64,000 nucleotides of DNA, taken from NCBI GenBank assembly GCA_964393865.1, contig CAYMUW010000003.1, positions 68,497-132,496 on the forward strand, given 5' to 3'. This document shows, piece by piece, positions 42,264 to 50,362 of the stretch (the stretch's first letter is position 1; every line of letters begins with the position of its first letter). The translations under genes and the position numbers were made by a program. Under the pieces are notes generated by a model, which saw nothing but the letters and a program-made list of their open reading frames with translations, was not told the origin of the DNA and did not search any database. This DNA comes from Suilimivivens sp964393865 (GTDB lineage Bacteria; Bacillota; Clostridia; Lachnospirales; Lachnospiraceae).

Positions 42264-42926
42264 ATGAAAATAATTGATTATTTGTATGATTGTTATCTTG
42301 GATATTGTTATAAAAGAAATAATGAAAAAAAGAACGTTATATTTGCAAAAAGCAGTACAGTTAGCCGGGATTGTACTTTTGAAGGTAATAATTATGTGGC
42401 TGGTGAATTATATGAATGCCAATTTGGTTATGGATCATATGTTCACAAAAACAGTGTATTAAAAGGTGTTAAAGTAGGAAGATTTTGTGCGATTGGAGAG
42501 AACGTGAATATCCGCTTGTTTCAACACCCAACTCATATGGTAGCGATTTCTCCGTGCTTCTATCGGAAGGAACATACCCTTAAAACCTTTGTTGATGAGA
42601 ATTATTATGAAGACTTGCAAGATGAGGTGGAAGGTTTTTCTGTAGTGATAGGAAATGATGTCTGGATAGGGCAAGGGGTTTCTATAAAAAGCGGTGTTAA
42701 AATCGGAGATGGGGCAGTTGTTGGCGCAGGAGCGGTGGTAACCCGGGATATTGAGCCATATGCCATTGTTGGAGGAGTACCGGCAAAATTAATACGTTAT
42801 AGATTTACAAAGGAGCAAATCGAGGCACTTTTGAAAATCAAGTGGTGGAACAAGGACTATAGTTGGTTTGAGGAGAACGGAAAGTATTTTGCGGATGTAG
42901 ATAAATTTATAGAACGATTTCAATAG
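42264..42926 (+). CDS. Hexapeptide-repeat O-acetyltransferase (CatB-related)
   Basis: A 220-residue left-handed beta-helix protein. The C-terminal half has the isoleucine patch repeats VIGNDVWIGQGVSIKSGVKIG and VGAGAVVTRDIEPYAIVGGVPAKLIRYRF, diagnostic of the CatB/VatD/WbbJ-type acetyl-CoA-dependent O-acetyltransferases. H in FQHPTHMVAISP lies where the catalytic histidine is expected. It acts in the cytosol on a sugar or sugar nucleotide. It starts 15 nt after the previous gene. The target sugar is unknown. Confidence 0.88.
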   Translation: MKIIDYLYDCYLGYCYKRNNEKKNVIFAKSSTVSRDCTFEGNNYVAGELYECQFGYGSYVHKNSVLKGVKVGRFCAIGENVNIRLFQHPTHMVAISPCFYRKEHTLKTFVDENYYEDLQDEVEGFSVVIGNDVWIGQGVSIKSGVKIGDGAVVGAGAVVTRDIEPYAIVGGVPAKLIRYRFTKEQIEALLKIKWWNKDYSWFEENGKYFADVDKFIERFQ

Positions 42927-42950
42927 AATTACTTGATGCTTGGAGGAAAA

Positions 42951-43934
42951 ATGATTTCAGTTATTGTACCATCATATAATGTAGCGCCATATCTTGAACG
43001 GTGTGTTCATTCGTTGGTTTCCCAAACTTATGCAGACTTGGAAATCATACTGGTAGATGATGGATCTACTGATGAAACAGGGAAATTGTGCGATAAAATA
43101 GCCGAAAGTGATTCTAGGATAAAGGTGATCCACAAAAAAAATGGCGGTCTTTCAGATGCAAGAAATGCAGGGATTGATTTGGCAATAGGAGAATTCTATT
43201 CATTCATTGATGGGGATGATTATGTAGAGCCTGATACCTATGAAGCAATGGTTTCGGAAATGGAGGATTCAGCTGTAACAATAGTTGCTGGAGGATTTAT
43301 TGTTACGGATATTCAGGGGAATACGACTATTCGAGTGATCCCCAAGCGGCAACAGCTTACAAAAGAAGAAGCATTTATGGATTTGTTTGTAGGGGAAAAC
43401 TATATTTCCCAGTCAAGCTGTAATAAACTTTTTAGAAGCAGTTTGTTTGAAAATGTCAGATACAAAAAAGGTATTATCAATGAAGACATGGAGATATTGC
43501 CAAGGCTTTTGGACGTGGGGAATGATGTCGTATTGCTTAATAAAGCTATATATCATTATATAAAAAAGCGGGGGAGTATCACATCATCAGATTATAGTAT
43601 GGAGAGATATAGAGCAATAGGGGTAGAAAGAGATATTTATCTCATGTGCAAAGAAAAGTATCCAAAGTTACAGCCGTATGCAAGTTATTATGAATTAAAG
43701 TCATTAAATGGAATGTTAAGTAATCTGGTGGGATGTTCCAATCGTAAAGATTTTAAGATACAGGAGTTAAGTATCCGATGGAAAATTATACTGGTTTTTA
43801 TCAGATCCAATAGATGGAAGAAAATAGCCAATACACATAAAAGTGAAATGAAAACATGCTTTTTCACGGCATTGATAGGTTCTTCTAATATTGAAAAAAT
43901 GGTGAGGATAAAACATAGAATAGCGGGAAATTGA
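42951..43934 (+). CDS. GT2 glycosyltransferase
   Basis: A 327-residue GT-A enzyme with MISVIVPSYNVAPYLERCVHSLVSQTY, IILVDDGSTDETGKLCD, GGLSDARNAGIDLAIGEFYSFIDGDDYVEPDTY (metal site DGDD) and GIINEDMEILPRLL (acidic base region). It resembles EpsJ/CpsJ-type capsule transferases. GGAGG at 42942-42946 supports ATG 42951; a TTG at 42933 is also in frame. It ends a run of genes before a 146-nt gap. Specificity not determined. Confidence 0.88.
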   Translation: MISVIVPSYNVAPYLERCVHSLVSQTYADLEIILVDDGSTDETGKLCDKIAESDSRIKVIHKKNGGLSDARNAGIDLAIGEFYSFIDGDDYVEPDTYEAMVSEMEDSAVTIVAGGFIVTDIQGNTTIRVIPKRQQLTKEEAFMDLFVGENYISQSSCNKLFRSSLFENVRYKKGIINEDMEILPRLLDVGNDVVLLNKAIYHYIKKRGSITSSDYSMERYRAIGVERDIYLMCKEKYPKLQPYASYYELKSLNGMLSNLVGCSNRKDFKIQELSIRWKIILVFIRSNRWKKIANTHKSEMKTCFFTALIGSSNIEKMVRIKHRIAGN

Positions 43935-43971
43935 AACGGGAACAAAAAAGCTGGATGTGTATTATGTGTTG

Positions 43972-43980
43972 TGATAGAAT
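43972..43980 (+). promoter_or_regulatory. Extended -10 element in the gap before the second ABC exporter
   Basis: TGATAGAAT (43972-43980) is an extended -10 sequence identical to that at 39036-39044. No good -35 lies 17 bp upstream (TGGATG), so it would depend on the TG extension. It is 101 nt before the exporter start and 27 nt before a 25-codon reading frame at 44007. Weak, but the gap is one of the few long enough for a promoter. Confidence 0.3.
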
Positions 43981-44006
43981 AGAGAGAAATGTTTGTGGGG
44001 GTCTTA

Positions 44007-44084
44007 ATGAGAGATATAAATAATTATGCAGACAATTATCTTGTACAAGATTTTGAAATGTATCAAGAGGAGAAAACATTATGA
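44007..44084 (+). pseudogene. 25-codon reading frame resembling a methyltransferase N-terminus remnant
   Basis: ATG 44007 follows GTGGGGG and encodes 25 residues (MRDINNYADNYLVQDFEMYQ then EEKTL) before TGA at 44082-44084, which overlaps the exporter ATG. The first 20 residues resemble, from memory, the start of class I SAM methyltransferases in glycan loci (NY...xFExYQ). It may be a remnant left when the exporter gene was recombined in, or a short leader coupling translation into the exporter. No database check was possible. Confidence 0.35.
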
Positions 44085-45868
44085 TGAATGAGATCCGAAA
44101 GGTGAAGGATGCGTTAGGAAAGCTTTCGTTCATACTGAATAGGGAACAAAAGCTTTGCTGTGTTCTTGTTTTTTTGATGTCACTGGTTACAGCGCTAATT
44201 GAAACCGTGGGAGTATCTGTAATTATCCCGGTTGTACAGGTGGTAGTCTCACCAAGTGAACTAATGCAGCAGCCTTATATGCGTCCAATAATGGAATTGT
44301 TTCACTTGGAGACAAGTGCAGAGGTGATTCTCTTTGTATGCATAGGTGTCGGAACTGTATATATTATAAAAAATGCATATGCTTATGTGTATACATTGGC
44401 TTCGGCAAAATTTTCTAATAAGATCAGGAGAGAATTAGCAGTTCGAGTTCTCCAAACATACATGAGCCAGGGCTACATTTTTTTTGTTGAAAACAATTCA
44501 TCACGACTGATACGAGGCATCAGCTCAGATGTAAATAGTGTGCAGGCGGTTATTACAAGCTTATTTTCTTCCATATGTAAGATTTTAATTATTATTTGTA
44601 TGACCTTATTTATTATCATACAAACGCCGCTTATTGCGCTTGGAATATTGTGTTTAGTTATATTTTGCTTTGCCATTTCACAAATTGTTTTTAGAAAGCC
44701 AATGCGTCGATTTGGTGTATCATCTAGAGATTATGCATCTCGTGCCAGTCAAGCATCTTTAGAAGCAATCCAAGGCCATAAAGAAGTTTTGGTTTTTGGA
44801 AGACAAGATTACTTTGTAAATGAATATTTAAAAAATATGATTGGATATAATAAAGCGGAGGTACAAATAGCGGTTGCGTCAGCTGCCCCCTCTTTTTTGA
44901 TAGAGGTAATCTGTATGATTGGATTATTAACAATAGTAGGGATTCAAAGTATTATGTTGGGAGGAGATGATACTTTGTTAACGCAGATGATAACTATTGC
45001 ACTAGCTTCACTTAGAATATTGCCTGCACTTGGAGCTTTATTAGGAAATGTCAACTTAATTATTTTTCATGCTCCTGGCCTGAATGCGGCATCTGATACG
45101 TTGCATATGATAAACAAACTAAACAGAGAAGGAAACGGAAAAAATAAATGGAATGCAACGGGTGATAAGGATATTGGCTTTAAAAAGGAAGTAGTATTGT
45201 CCCATGTTTCTTATGCGTATCCGAGAACCGAAAAGAATGTAATCGAAGATCTTTCTATGACAATAATTAAGGGAACATCAGTAGGTATTATTGGAACTTC
45301 AGGAACTGGAAAAACTACATTGACAGATATTATTCTTGGTCTTTTGAACCCCCAAAGGGGTGAAATACGAATGGATGGATTGAGTATTGAGTCCTTGGGA
45401 GGGGCTTGGCATCATATTATTGGATATGTTCCGCAATCAATATATATGACAGATGCATCTATACGTAGGAATGTAGCCTTTGGAATAGACGAGACGCTTA
45501 TTGATGATGACAAGGTGTGGAAAGCCCTTGAAATGGCACAAATAAAAGAATTTGTAGAAAAACTTCAGGATGGAATTGATACCAAGGTGGGTGAATGGGG
45601 AGTCCAGCTTTCCGGCGGACAGAGGCAAAGGATTGCGATTGCAAGAGCCTTGTATAATGAGCCTGATATTATTGTGTTAGATGAAGCAACGGCAGCGTTA
45701 GACAACGAAACCGAGAACGCTGTTATGGAATCTATTGAAGCTTTGCAGAAAGTAAAGACACTTATTATTGTTGCGCACCGCTTAACGACGATTAGAAAAT
45801 GTGATGTGGTTTATGAGATTGTTGATGGAAAAGCGGTGAAACGGGATAAAGCAGAGATTTTCGGGTAG
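44081..45868 (+). CDS. Second ABC exporter (PglK/MsbA type)
   Basis: A 595-residue half-transporter, paralogous to the protein at 8253. Membrane helices occupy residues 25-320. The ATPase has Walker A GTSGTGKTT near 406, Q-loop YVPQSIYMTD, signature LSGGQRQRIAIARAL, Walker B IIVLDEATAALD and switch IVAHRLTT. The membrane domains of the two copies differ more than the ATPases, suggesting different lipid-linked glycan substrates. AGAGGAG about 9 nt upstream supports 44081. It opens the last 20 kb of genes. Confidence 0.9.
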   Translation: MMNEIRKVKDALGKLSFILNREQKLCCVLVFLMSLVTALIETVGVSVIIPVVQVVVSPSELMQQPYMRPIMELFHLETSAEVILFVCIGVGTVYIIKNAYAYVYTLASAKFSNKIRRELAVRVLQTYMSQGYIFFVENNSSRLIRGISSDVNSVQAVITSLFSSICKILIIICMTLFIIIQTPLIALGILCLVIFCFAISQIVFRKPMRRFGVSSRDYASRASQASLEAIQGHKEVLVFGRQDYFVNEYLKNMIGYNKAEVQIAVASAAPSFLIEVICMIGLLTIVGIQSIMLGGDDTLLTQMITIALASLRILPALGALLGNVNLIIFHAPGLNAASDTLHMINKLNREGNGKNKWNATGDKDIGFKKEVVLSHVSYAYPRTEKNVIEDLSMTIIKGTSVGIIGTSGTGKTTLTDIILGLLNPQRGEIRMDGLSIESLGGAWHHIIGYVPQSIYMTDASIRRNVAFGIDETLIDDDKVWKALEMAQIKEFVEKLQDGIDTKVGEWGVQLSGGQRQRIAIARALYNEPDIIVLDEATAALDNETENAVMESIEALQKVKTLIIVAHRLTTIRKCDVVYEIVDGKAVKRDKAEIFG

Positions 45869-46021
45869 TTTAACAGTGACAGAACACCGCTCATTTTAAC
45901 AGCAGGTTTATTATATAGCAAAGGAAAATAAAAAATAAAAATAAAAATCAGCAAATAAAAATCGGTCTCGGTCCGGTCAAAATAATTACTTGTTTCAAAA
46001 ATAATAAGGAGATATAATTAA
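45869..46021 (+). other. 153-nt intergenic gap with A-rich and GGTC-rich repeats
   Basis: After the exporter stop, TTTAACAG occurs twice (about 45869 and 45894), then AATAAAAATC occurs twice in an A-rich stretch (about 45924-45962), followed by CGGTCTCGGTCCGGTC (45963-45978). No clear terminator with a T-run and no well-spaced promoter was found. AAGGAG lies about 10 nt before the next ATG. Confidence 0.4.
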
Positions 46022-47137
46022 ATGTATTATGACATTGATGAGCATATAAGAGCGGTTAGAAATTATGATTTTTTAAAGGAAAACAGGGACACTTTTTATC
46101 AGAAATTAAGTACCGAATCAGTTTTATGCCATGGGGAATACAGTTCTAATATTCCGATGATATCTATTTTAATAACCACACATGGCAGAATTAACGAATT
46201 GAAATCTTCCTTGAAGAGCGCACTTGAACAAAAAGATTTTGAAGACTACGAGATTATTATAGTTGATAATGAGGCCATTAACATTGAAGAGGAGACGACG
46301 ACATCCTTATATATTAAATCTATTAAGTCGGAGAAAGTGATTTATTATAGAAATACTACTCCTGCTTTTTATAAGATGGACACAGCAGTTGCCGCTTTAA
46401 GGACTGACTGGGTGGTTTTTTTGCATGATGATGATGTGCTGTCACCGTGGGCACTTAAAATTTTGAGCGATACTTTGAAGAAACATATGAATGCAAAATG
46501 GATTGTTGGCTATATGCAGGGATGTGAGTATGTTAAGTGGGATGATACATTGAAGGTGGGAATGTCTTCTTATCCTTATGTTACTGGATATATCAAATAT
46601 CCACCTCACGGTTACCAGGAATCGCACAGGCTTACTTGGCTAGGGAGTTTAATTAATGTACAGAGTTATATTCAGCATGGTGGGATCCCGGCTATTAGTC
46701 TCGAAAGTGGAGATTCTGCCATGGGAATAAGATTTGCATGTCTGGAGAATGTTGTATGGGTTAAGACAAAATATCCATTATACTATTATAAAGTTTGGAA
46801 CAATAGTGCAATAGGTTCGGGTGCCCAAACAATAGAAAAAATGCTTGTAAGTGATTATTTGTTTAGAGAATATATTCTAAAGAAATTTCAGGTGAAGCAT
46901 CAGTGGTTTTGGAAAATGCATACATGGGTACACATAGAGAGAACTATTGATTATTACAGAAATGGTCCATATAAGTATAAAGAGCTGAATGCTGAATATA
47001 TGGCTCAAAAGCTATGCATTCCAAAATGGTGGCGTAGTGGCGAAAGATTTTTTAGAGCAATTGAATATATTTATGAACTGACCGAGAGACGGTATGTTCA
47101 TTGTTTTACGAGTGTAGATGAAATGGAGAATGGGTAA
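46022..47137 (+). CDS. GT2 family glycosyltransferase
   Basis: A 371-residue GT-A enzyme. MISILITTHGRINELKSSLKSALEQ, IIIVDNEA and WVVFLHDDDVLSPWAL (HDDD metal site) identify GT2; the N-terminal 45 residues precede the domain. GGIPAISLESGDSAMGIRF is the acceptor-side acidic region. The C-terminal part is rich in W, Y and basic residues without clear membrane helices. It starts after a good AAGGAG site. Specificity unknown. Confidence 0.83.
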   Translation: MYYDIDEHIRAVRNYDFLKENRDTFYQKLSTESVLCHGEYSSNIPMISILITTHGRINELKSSLKSALEQKDFEDYEIIIVDNEAINIEEETTTSLYIKSIKSEKVIYYRNTTPAFYKMDTAVAALRTDWVVFLHDDDVLSPWALKILSDTLKKHMNAKWIVGYMQGCEYVKWDDTLKVGMSSYPYVTGYIKYPPHGYQESHRLTWLGSLINVQSYIQHGGIPAISLESGDSAMGIRFACLENVVWVKTKYPLYYYKVWNNSAIGSGAQTIEKMLVSDYLFREYILKKFQVKHQWFWKMHTWVHIERTIDYYRNGPYKYKELNAEYMAQKLCIPKWWRSGERFFRAIEYIYELTERRYVHCFTSVDEMENG

Positions 47138-47139
47138 AA

Positions 47140-48081
47140 ATGATTTCTGTCATCATGCTTACTTATAATCGGGAAAAATTTGTTGATAAGATGATCGCTG
47201 ATATTGCAAATCAGACATATCAGGAGTATGAATTTATTATTGTTGACAATGGTTCAGACGATTCTACGCCACAGAAATTGCGCAATTATTCTATTAGAGA
47301 CAGCCGTATTCGGGTGGTAACTATCCCGAAGGGAAGCATAGGACATGCTCGTAATATAGGCGTTCATATTTCTGCGGGGGAGTATATTGCATTTGTTGAT
47401 GATGATGATAGGGTTGAGAAAGACTATTTAGAGTTTCTTTATAAAATGATGTTAGAGGATGATGCAGATATTGCAATTTGTGGTGTATCAGAGGGGAATG
47501 GAGAAACCAGAAGTCAGGAAAATATTTTGAATGATAAGAGATATCTCTCTGGTGAGGGGGCAGTTGAACTCCTAATTGACAGAAAATATATCAGAGCGGG
47601 AATGCCTGGGAAACTTTATAAAAAAAGTATACTTGATAAGTATCCCTTTGTAGAAAATTATGAAAATGAAGATATTCATATACAGTACAAGTACCTTCTG
47701 GCAGCAGATAAAGTAGTACTTTATGGATTGGACAAATATTATGCTGTAAGGCACGAGGGAAATGTTTCCCGGTTTACCAGTTCGGCGAATATGTGGACTA
47801 AAAAAATAATGAGTGATTATCTGACCGCTTATCACAATAGAACTCAGTTTATTGAAGAAAATGCCCCAAATATATACGAGAAAACATTATATAGTGAATG
47901 GTCCTATATGATTAGTATGGTGGAGAAGATAAGCAGATATAACCTTCAAGACTGTATGGAAATTAAGGCCCAGTTGATTAAGGAACTACAGGAAAATAGA
48001 GATTACTTCTATTCTATGAAGTGGATTAAACCGTTTGAATTAGACTGGATGAAACAGTATGTTGATAGAGAGGAGTGTTAG
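47140..48081 (+). CDS. GT2 glycosyltransferase
   Basis: A 313-residue GT-A protein: MISVIMLTYNREKFVDKMIADIANQTY, FIIVDNGSDDSTPQ, GSIGHARNIGVHISAGEYIAFVDDDDRVEKDYLEF with the DDDD metal site, and NYENEDIHIQYKYLL as the acidic base region. It begins 2 nt after the previous GT2, and its 3' end is followed by a GAGGAG site for the radical SAM gene. Standard capsule-type GT2; sugar unknown. Confidence 0.87.
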   Translation: MISVIMLTYNREKFVDKMIADIANQTYQEYEFIIVDNGSDDSTPQKLRNYSIRDSRIRVVTIPKGSIGHARNIGVHISAGEYIAFVDDDDRVEKDYLEFLYKMMLEDDADIAICGVSEGNGETRSQENILNDKRYLSGEGAVELLIDRKYIRAGMPGKLYKKSILDKYPFVENYENEDIHIQYKYLLAADKVVLYGLDKYYAVRHEGNVSRFTSSANMWTKKIMSDYLTAYHNRTQFIEENAPNIYEKTLYSEWSYMISMVEKISRYNLQDCMEIKAQLIKELQENRDYFYSMKWIKPFELDWMKQYVDREEC

Positions 48082-48085
48082 AAGA

Positions 48086-49108
48086 ATGTCTGATAAAAAA
48101 ATCAAACCTTCATATGATGAAAAGAGACAAGTGTTGGGGGAGATATATCCCCTATCTACTCCATTTACAGTTATTTTGGATGTATCTGAAAGATGTAATT
48201 TCCGATGCAGTTATTGCTTCAGAGGACAAGATGATAAAGAAAAATGGGGTTATGCTGTCGGCGGAGAATTGATGCGAGATGAGATATTCAGGCTGGCGGT
48301 TGATCAGATTAAGGATTTCCCCGGACAGGTAAGACAAATAAGTTTATCTCACCAGGGCGAACCCTTGTGCAATCCAAGGGTGCCTGATATGGTTAGGTAC
48401 ATTAAAGGACAAGGTATTAAATCCAGAGTCGCTATTCATACAAATGCGGCGATGCTCACGGAAGAATATGCAAGGAACCTGGCAGATAGTAATATAGATA
48501 AGATTGTTGTTTCACTTCAAGGGATGAATTCGAAAAGGTACAAAGAATCATGCGGGGCAGATATTGATTTTGAGACATTTTATCGAAATATTCAGATATT
48601 ATCTCAAAATAAAAAGGAAACACAATTATACTTTAAAATAATGGATGTTGCGCTGGATGATGGAGAAGAGGAGGAGTTTTATAAGAAATTTTTGCCGATA
48701 GGGGATCGTGTGTTCGTTGAACATATTGTTCCATTATGGAAGGACGTGGATTTGCCCGGTATCGAGGGAAAGAAGAAAATGACGAATAAATATGGGCAGG
48801 AGTTTCCAATACAAGAGTCGTGCGCGCTTATTTTTAACACAATTGTGGTTTCGCCGGTTGGAGATGTATATCCATGTACACAACTCTTGACGCCGTATAA
48901 GCTTGGCAATATTCAGGAACATTCATTGGTAGAATACTGGAACTCAAGGCAACGAAAAGAATTATTAATTCGTCAATGCGAGGGGGAAAACCCCGATATT
49001 TGTTCCGATTGTTTTATTAAGCAAAATTCGATTTTTTCTATGGAAGATTGCATAGATGACTATAGGCAGGATATATTAAACAGGATAAAAACTACTGTAT
49101 CATATTGA
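48086..49108 (+). CDS. Radical SAM/SPASM enzyme
   Basis: A 340-residue protein. C37-N-F-R-C41-S-Y-C44 is the CxxxCxxC [4Fe-4S]-SAM motif. HQGEPLCNPRVPDMV is the GGEP-like strand, and the C-terminal half has CALIFNTIVVSPVGDVYPC plus CSDCF cysteines for an auxiliary cluster (SPASM/twitch). Members catalyse radical reactions on peptides or sugars. Adjacent to glycosyltransferases, a sugar dehydrogenation, epimerisation or deoxygenation is plausible but unproven. GAGGAG about 9 nt before ATG 48086 decides the start; ATG 48059 lies in the previous gene. Confidence 0.88.
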   Translation: MSDKKIKPSYDEKRQVLGEIYPLSTPFTVILDVSERCNFRCSYCFRGQDDKEKWGYAVGGELMRDEIFRLAVDQIKDFPGQVRQISLSHQGEPLCNPRVPDMVRYIKGQGIKSRVAIHTNAAMLTEEYARNLADSNIDKIVVSLQGMNSKRYKESCGADIDFETFYRNIQILSQNKKETQLYFKIMDVALDDGEEEEFYKKFLPIGDRVFVEHIVPLWKDVDLPGIEGKKKMTNKYGQEFPIQESCALIFNTIVVSPVGDVYPCTQLLTPYKLGNIQEHSLVEYWNSRQRKELLIRQCEGENPDICSDCFIKQNSIFSMEDCIDDYRQDILNRIKTTVSY

Positions 49109-49154
49109 TATAGCAGAAAAGCAAATAATTGCGATTTTGGGTGAGGAAGATATA

Positions 49155-50357
49155 ATGAATGATGTAGTAAACTTCGCGTGGCCAGTCACGATATTGTGTA
49201 AGTATGATTACAAAGCGTTAAAACAGGTGGTAGAGAAAAAATCTATTTTATTTGAACAAAAAAAAATAGTGATTTTTGGTGCAGGTATAAGGGGCACATC
49301 TTTTTCAATTCTTCTGCAGGAATTTGGTTATGATAATATTATATTTACGGATAATAATTCTCAAAAGATAGGAGGATTTATCAACCAATTTCCAATTGTA
49401 AGCTATGATGAGATAAGACATAGTAAGGATATTGTTATAATTAATTCTGTTGAAAATGGGTTCTCTATTAATGACCAATTAGAAAATGATGGATTTGTAA
49501 AGGATATTGATTATTTTTATATTGAGAATCATCTTTATGACTTATATTTAAAAGAATTTGAAAAAAGAATTAACACCGATACAATCATTATGGGAGATTG
49601 TGGAATAACAGATATTTCAAAATCAGATAGTGATTATACTAATCTAGGAGAATTATTAAAGATTCAATTAGGAGAAAAAACAAAAGTTCTGGCAGTACAT
49701 GCGATGGGAATGAGGGCCTTTTATCATGTTTTGAAGGTTCATATAGATAGAATAGAAGTACCAAAGCGAGTAGTTATTATGGCTAACTTTGAAACATTTA
49801 CGGGAAAACAGCATTTATTGCCAAGGTCTCAGCATGCACGTTTAATTGAGATGATTAGCAATTCGGTGGGCAATTCTGATGAGGAATTGTCAGAATATGT
49901 AGAAGTCACAAAAGAGCGATTTAATAATTTTAAAGTTGATTATTTTGCGTCATCTCAAAAGACTTTGGATAAAATGTCTAAGGATAAAAATGACAGAATC
50001 GTAATCCGTATGAACTATATGTACGAATTGAAAGAAGACAATGAATGCATTGTTTATATGAAAAAAATAATCAATCTTTGCAATAGAAACGGTATTAAAC
50101 TACTGTTTTTCATTCCCCCGGCAAATTATATGTATGCTGAAGAATTGTATGGAGACAAGTTTAGTGAAAGATATGATGCAAATGTTAAAAAATTAAAACA
50201 TATTATTGATGAGAATAATGCAGCACTGTTAGATTTAAGTTATTTACTTGAAAATGATAAATTTGCTGATGTGCATACGATAGATGAAACAGCAAACTTA
50301 GAAGGCAGAAAAAAAGTAGCTGATAGAATTGTAGAAAAAATCAAAACAATGGAGTAA
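49155..50357 (+). CDS. Rossmann-like domain fused to SGNH/DltD-like domain
   Basis: A 400-residue protein. Residues ~30-125 form a Rossmann-like domain (KKIVIFGAGIRGTSFS, IIFTDNNSQKIGG, FPIVSYDEI). From ~140 an SGNH-like domain begins IIMGDCGITD: the GDS nucleophile motif reads GDC, with C149 in place of serine. FIPPANYMY and DVHTIDETANLEGRKKVAD look like the terminal histidine block, though Asp is at -2 rather than -3. It directly precedes DltA- and DltC-like genes, so it may transfer the activated acyl or aminoacyl group, like DltD. GAGG upstream supports 49155 over TTG 49137. Confidence 0.6.
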   Translation: MNDVVNFAWPVTILCKYDYKALKQVVEKKSILFEQKKIVIFGAGIRGTSFSILLQEFGYDNIIFTDNNSQKIGGFINQFPIVSYDEIRHSKDIVIINSVENGFSINDQLENDGFVKDIDYFYIENHLYDLYLKEFEKRINTDTIIMGDCGITDISKSDSDYTNLGELLKIQLGEKTKVLAVHAMGMRAFYHVLKVHIDRIEVPKRVVIMANFETFTGKQHLLPRSQHARLIEMISNSVGNSDEELSEYVEVTKERFNNFKVDYFASSQKTLDKMSKDKNDRIVIRMNYMYELKEDNECIVYMKKIINLCNRNGIKLLFFIPPANYMYAEELYGDKFSERYDANVKKLKHIIDENNAALLDLSYLLENDKFADVHTIDETANLEGRKKVADRIVEKIKTME

Positions 50358-50362
50358 TTACT

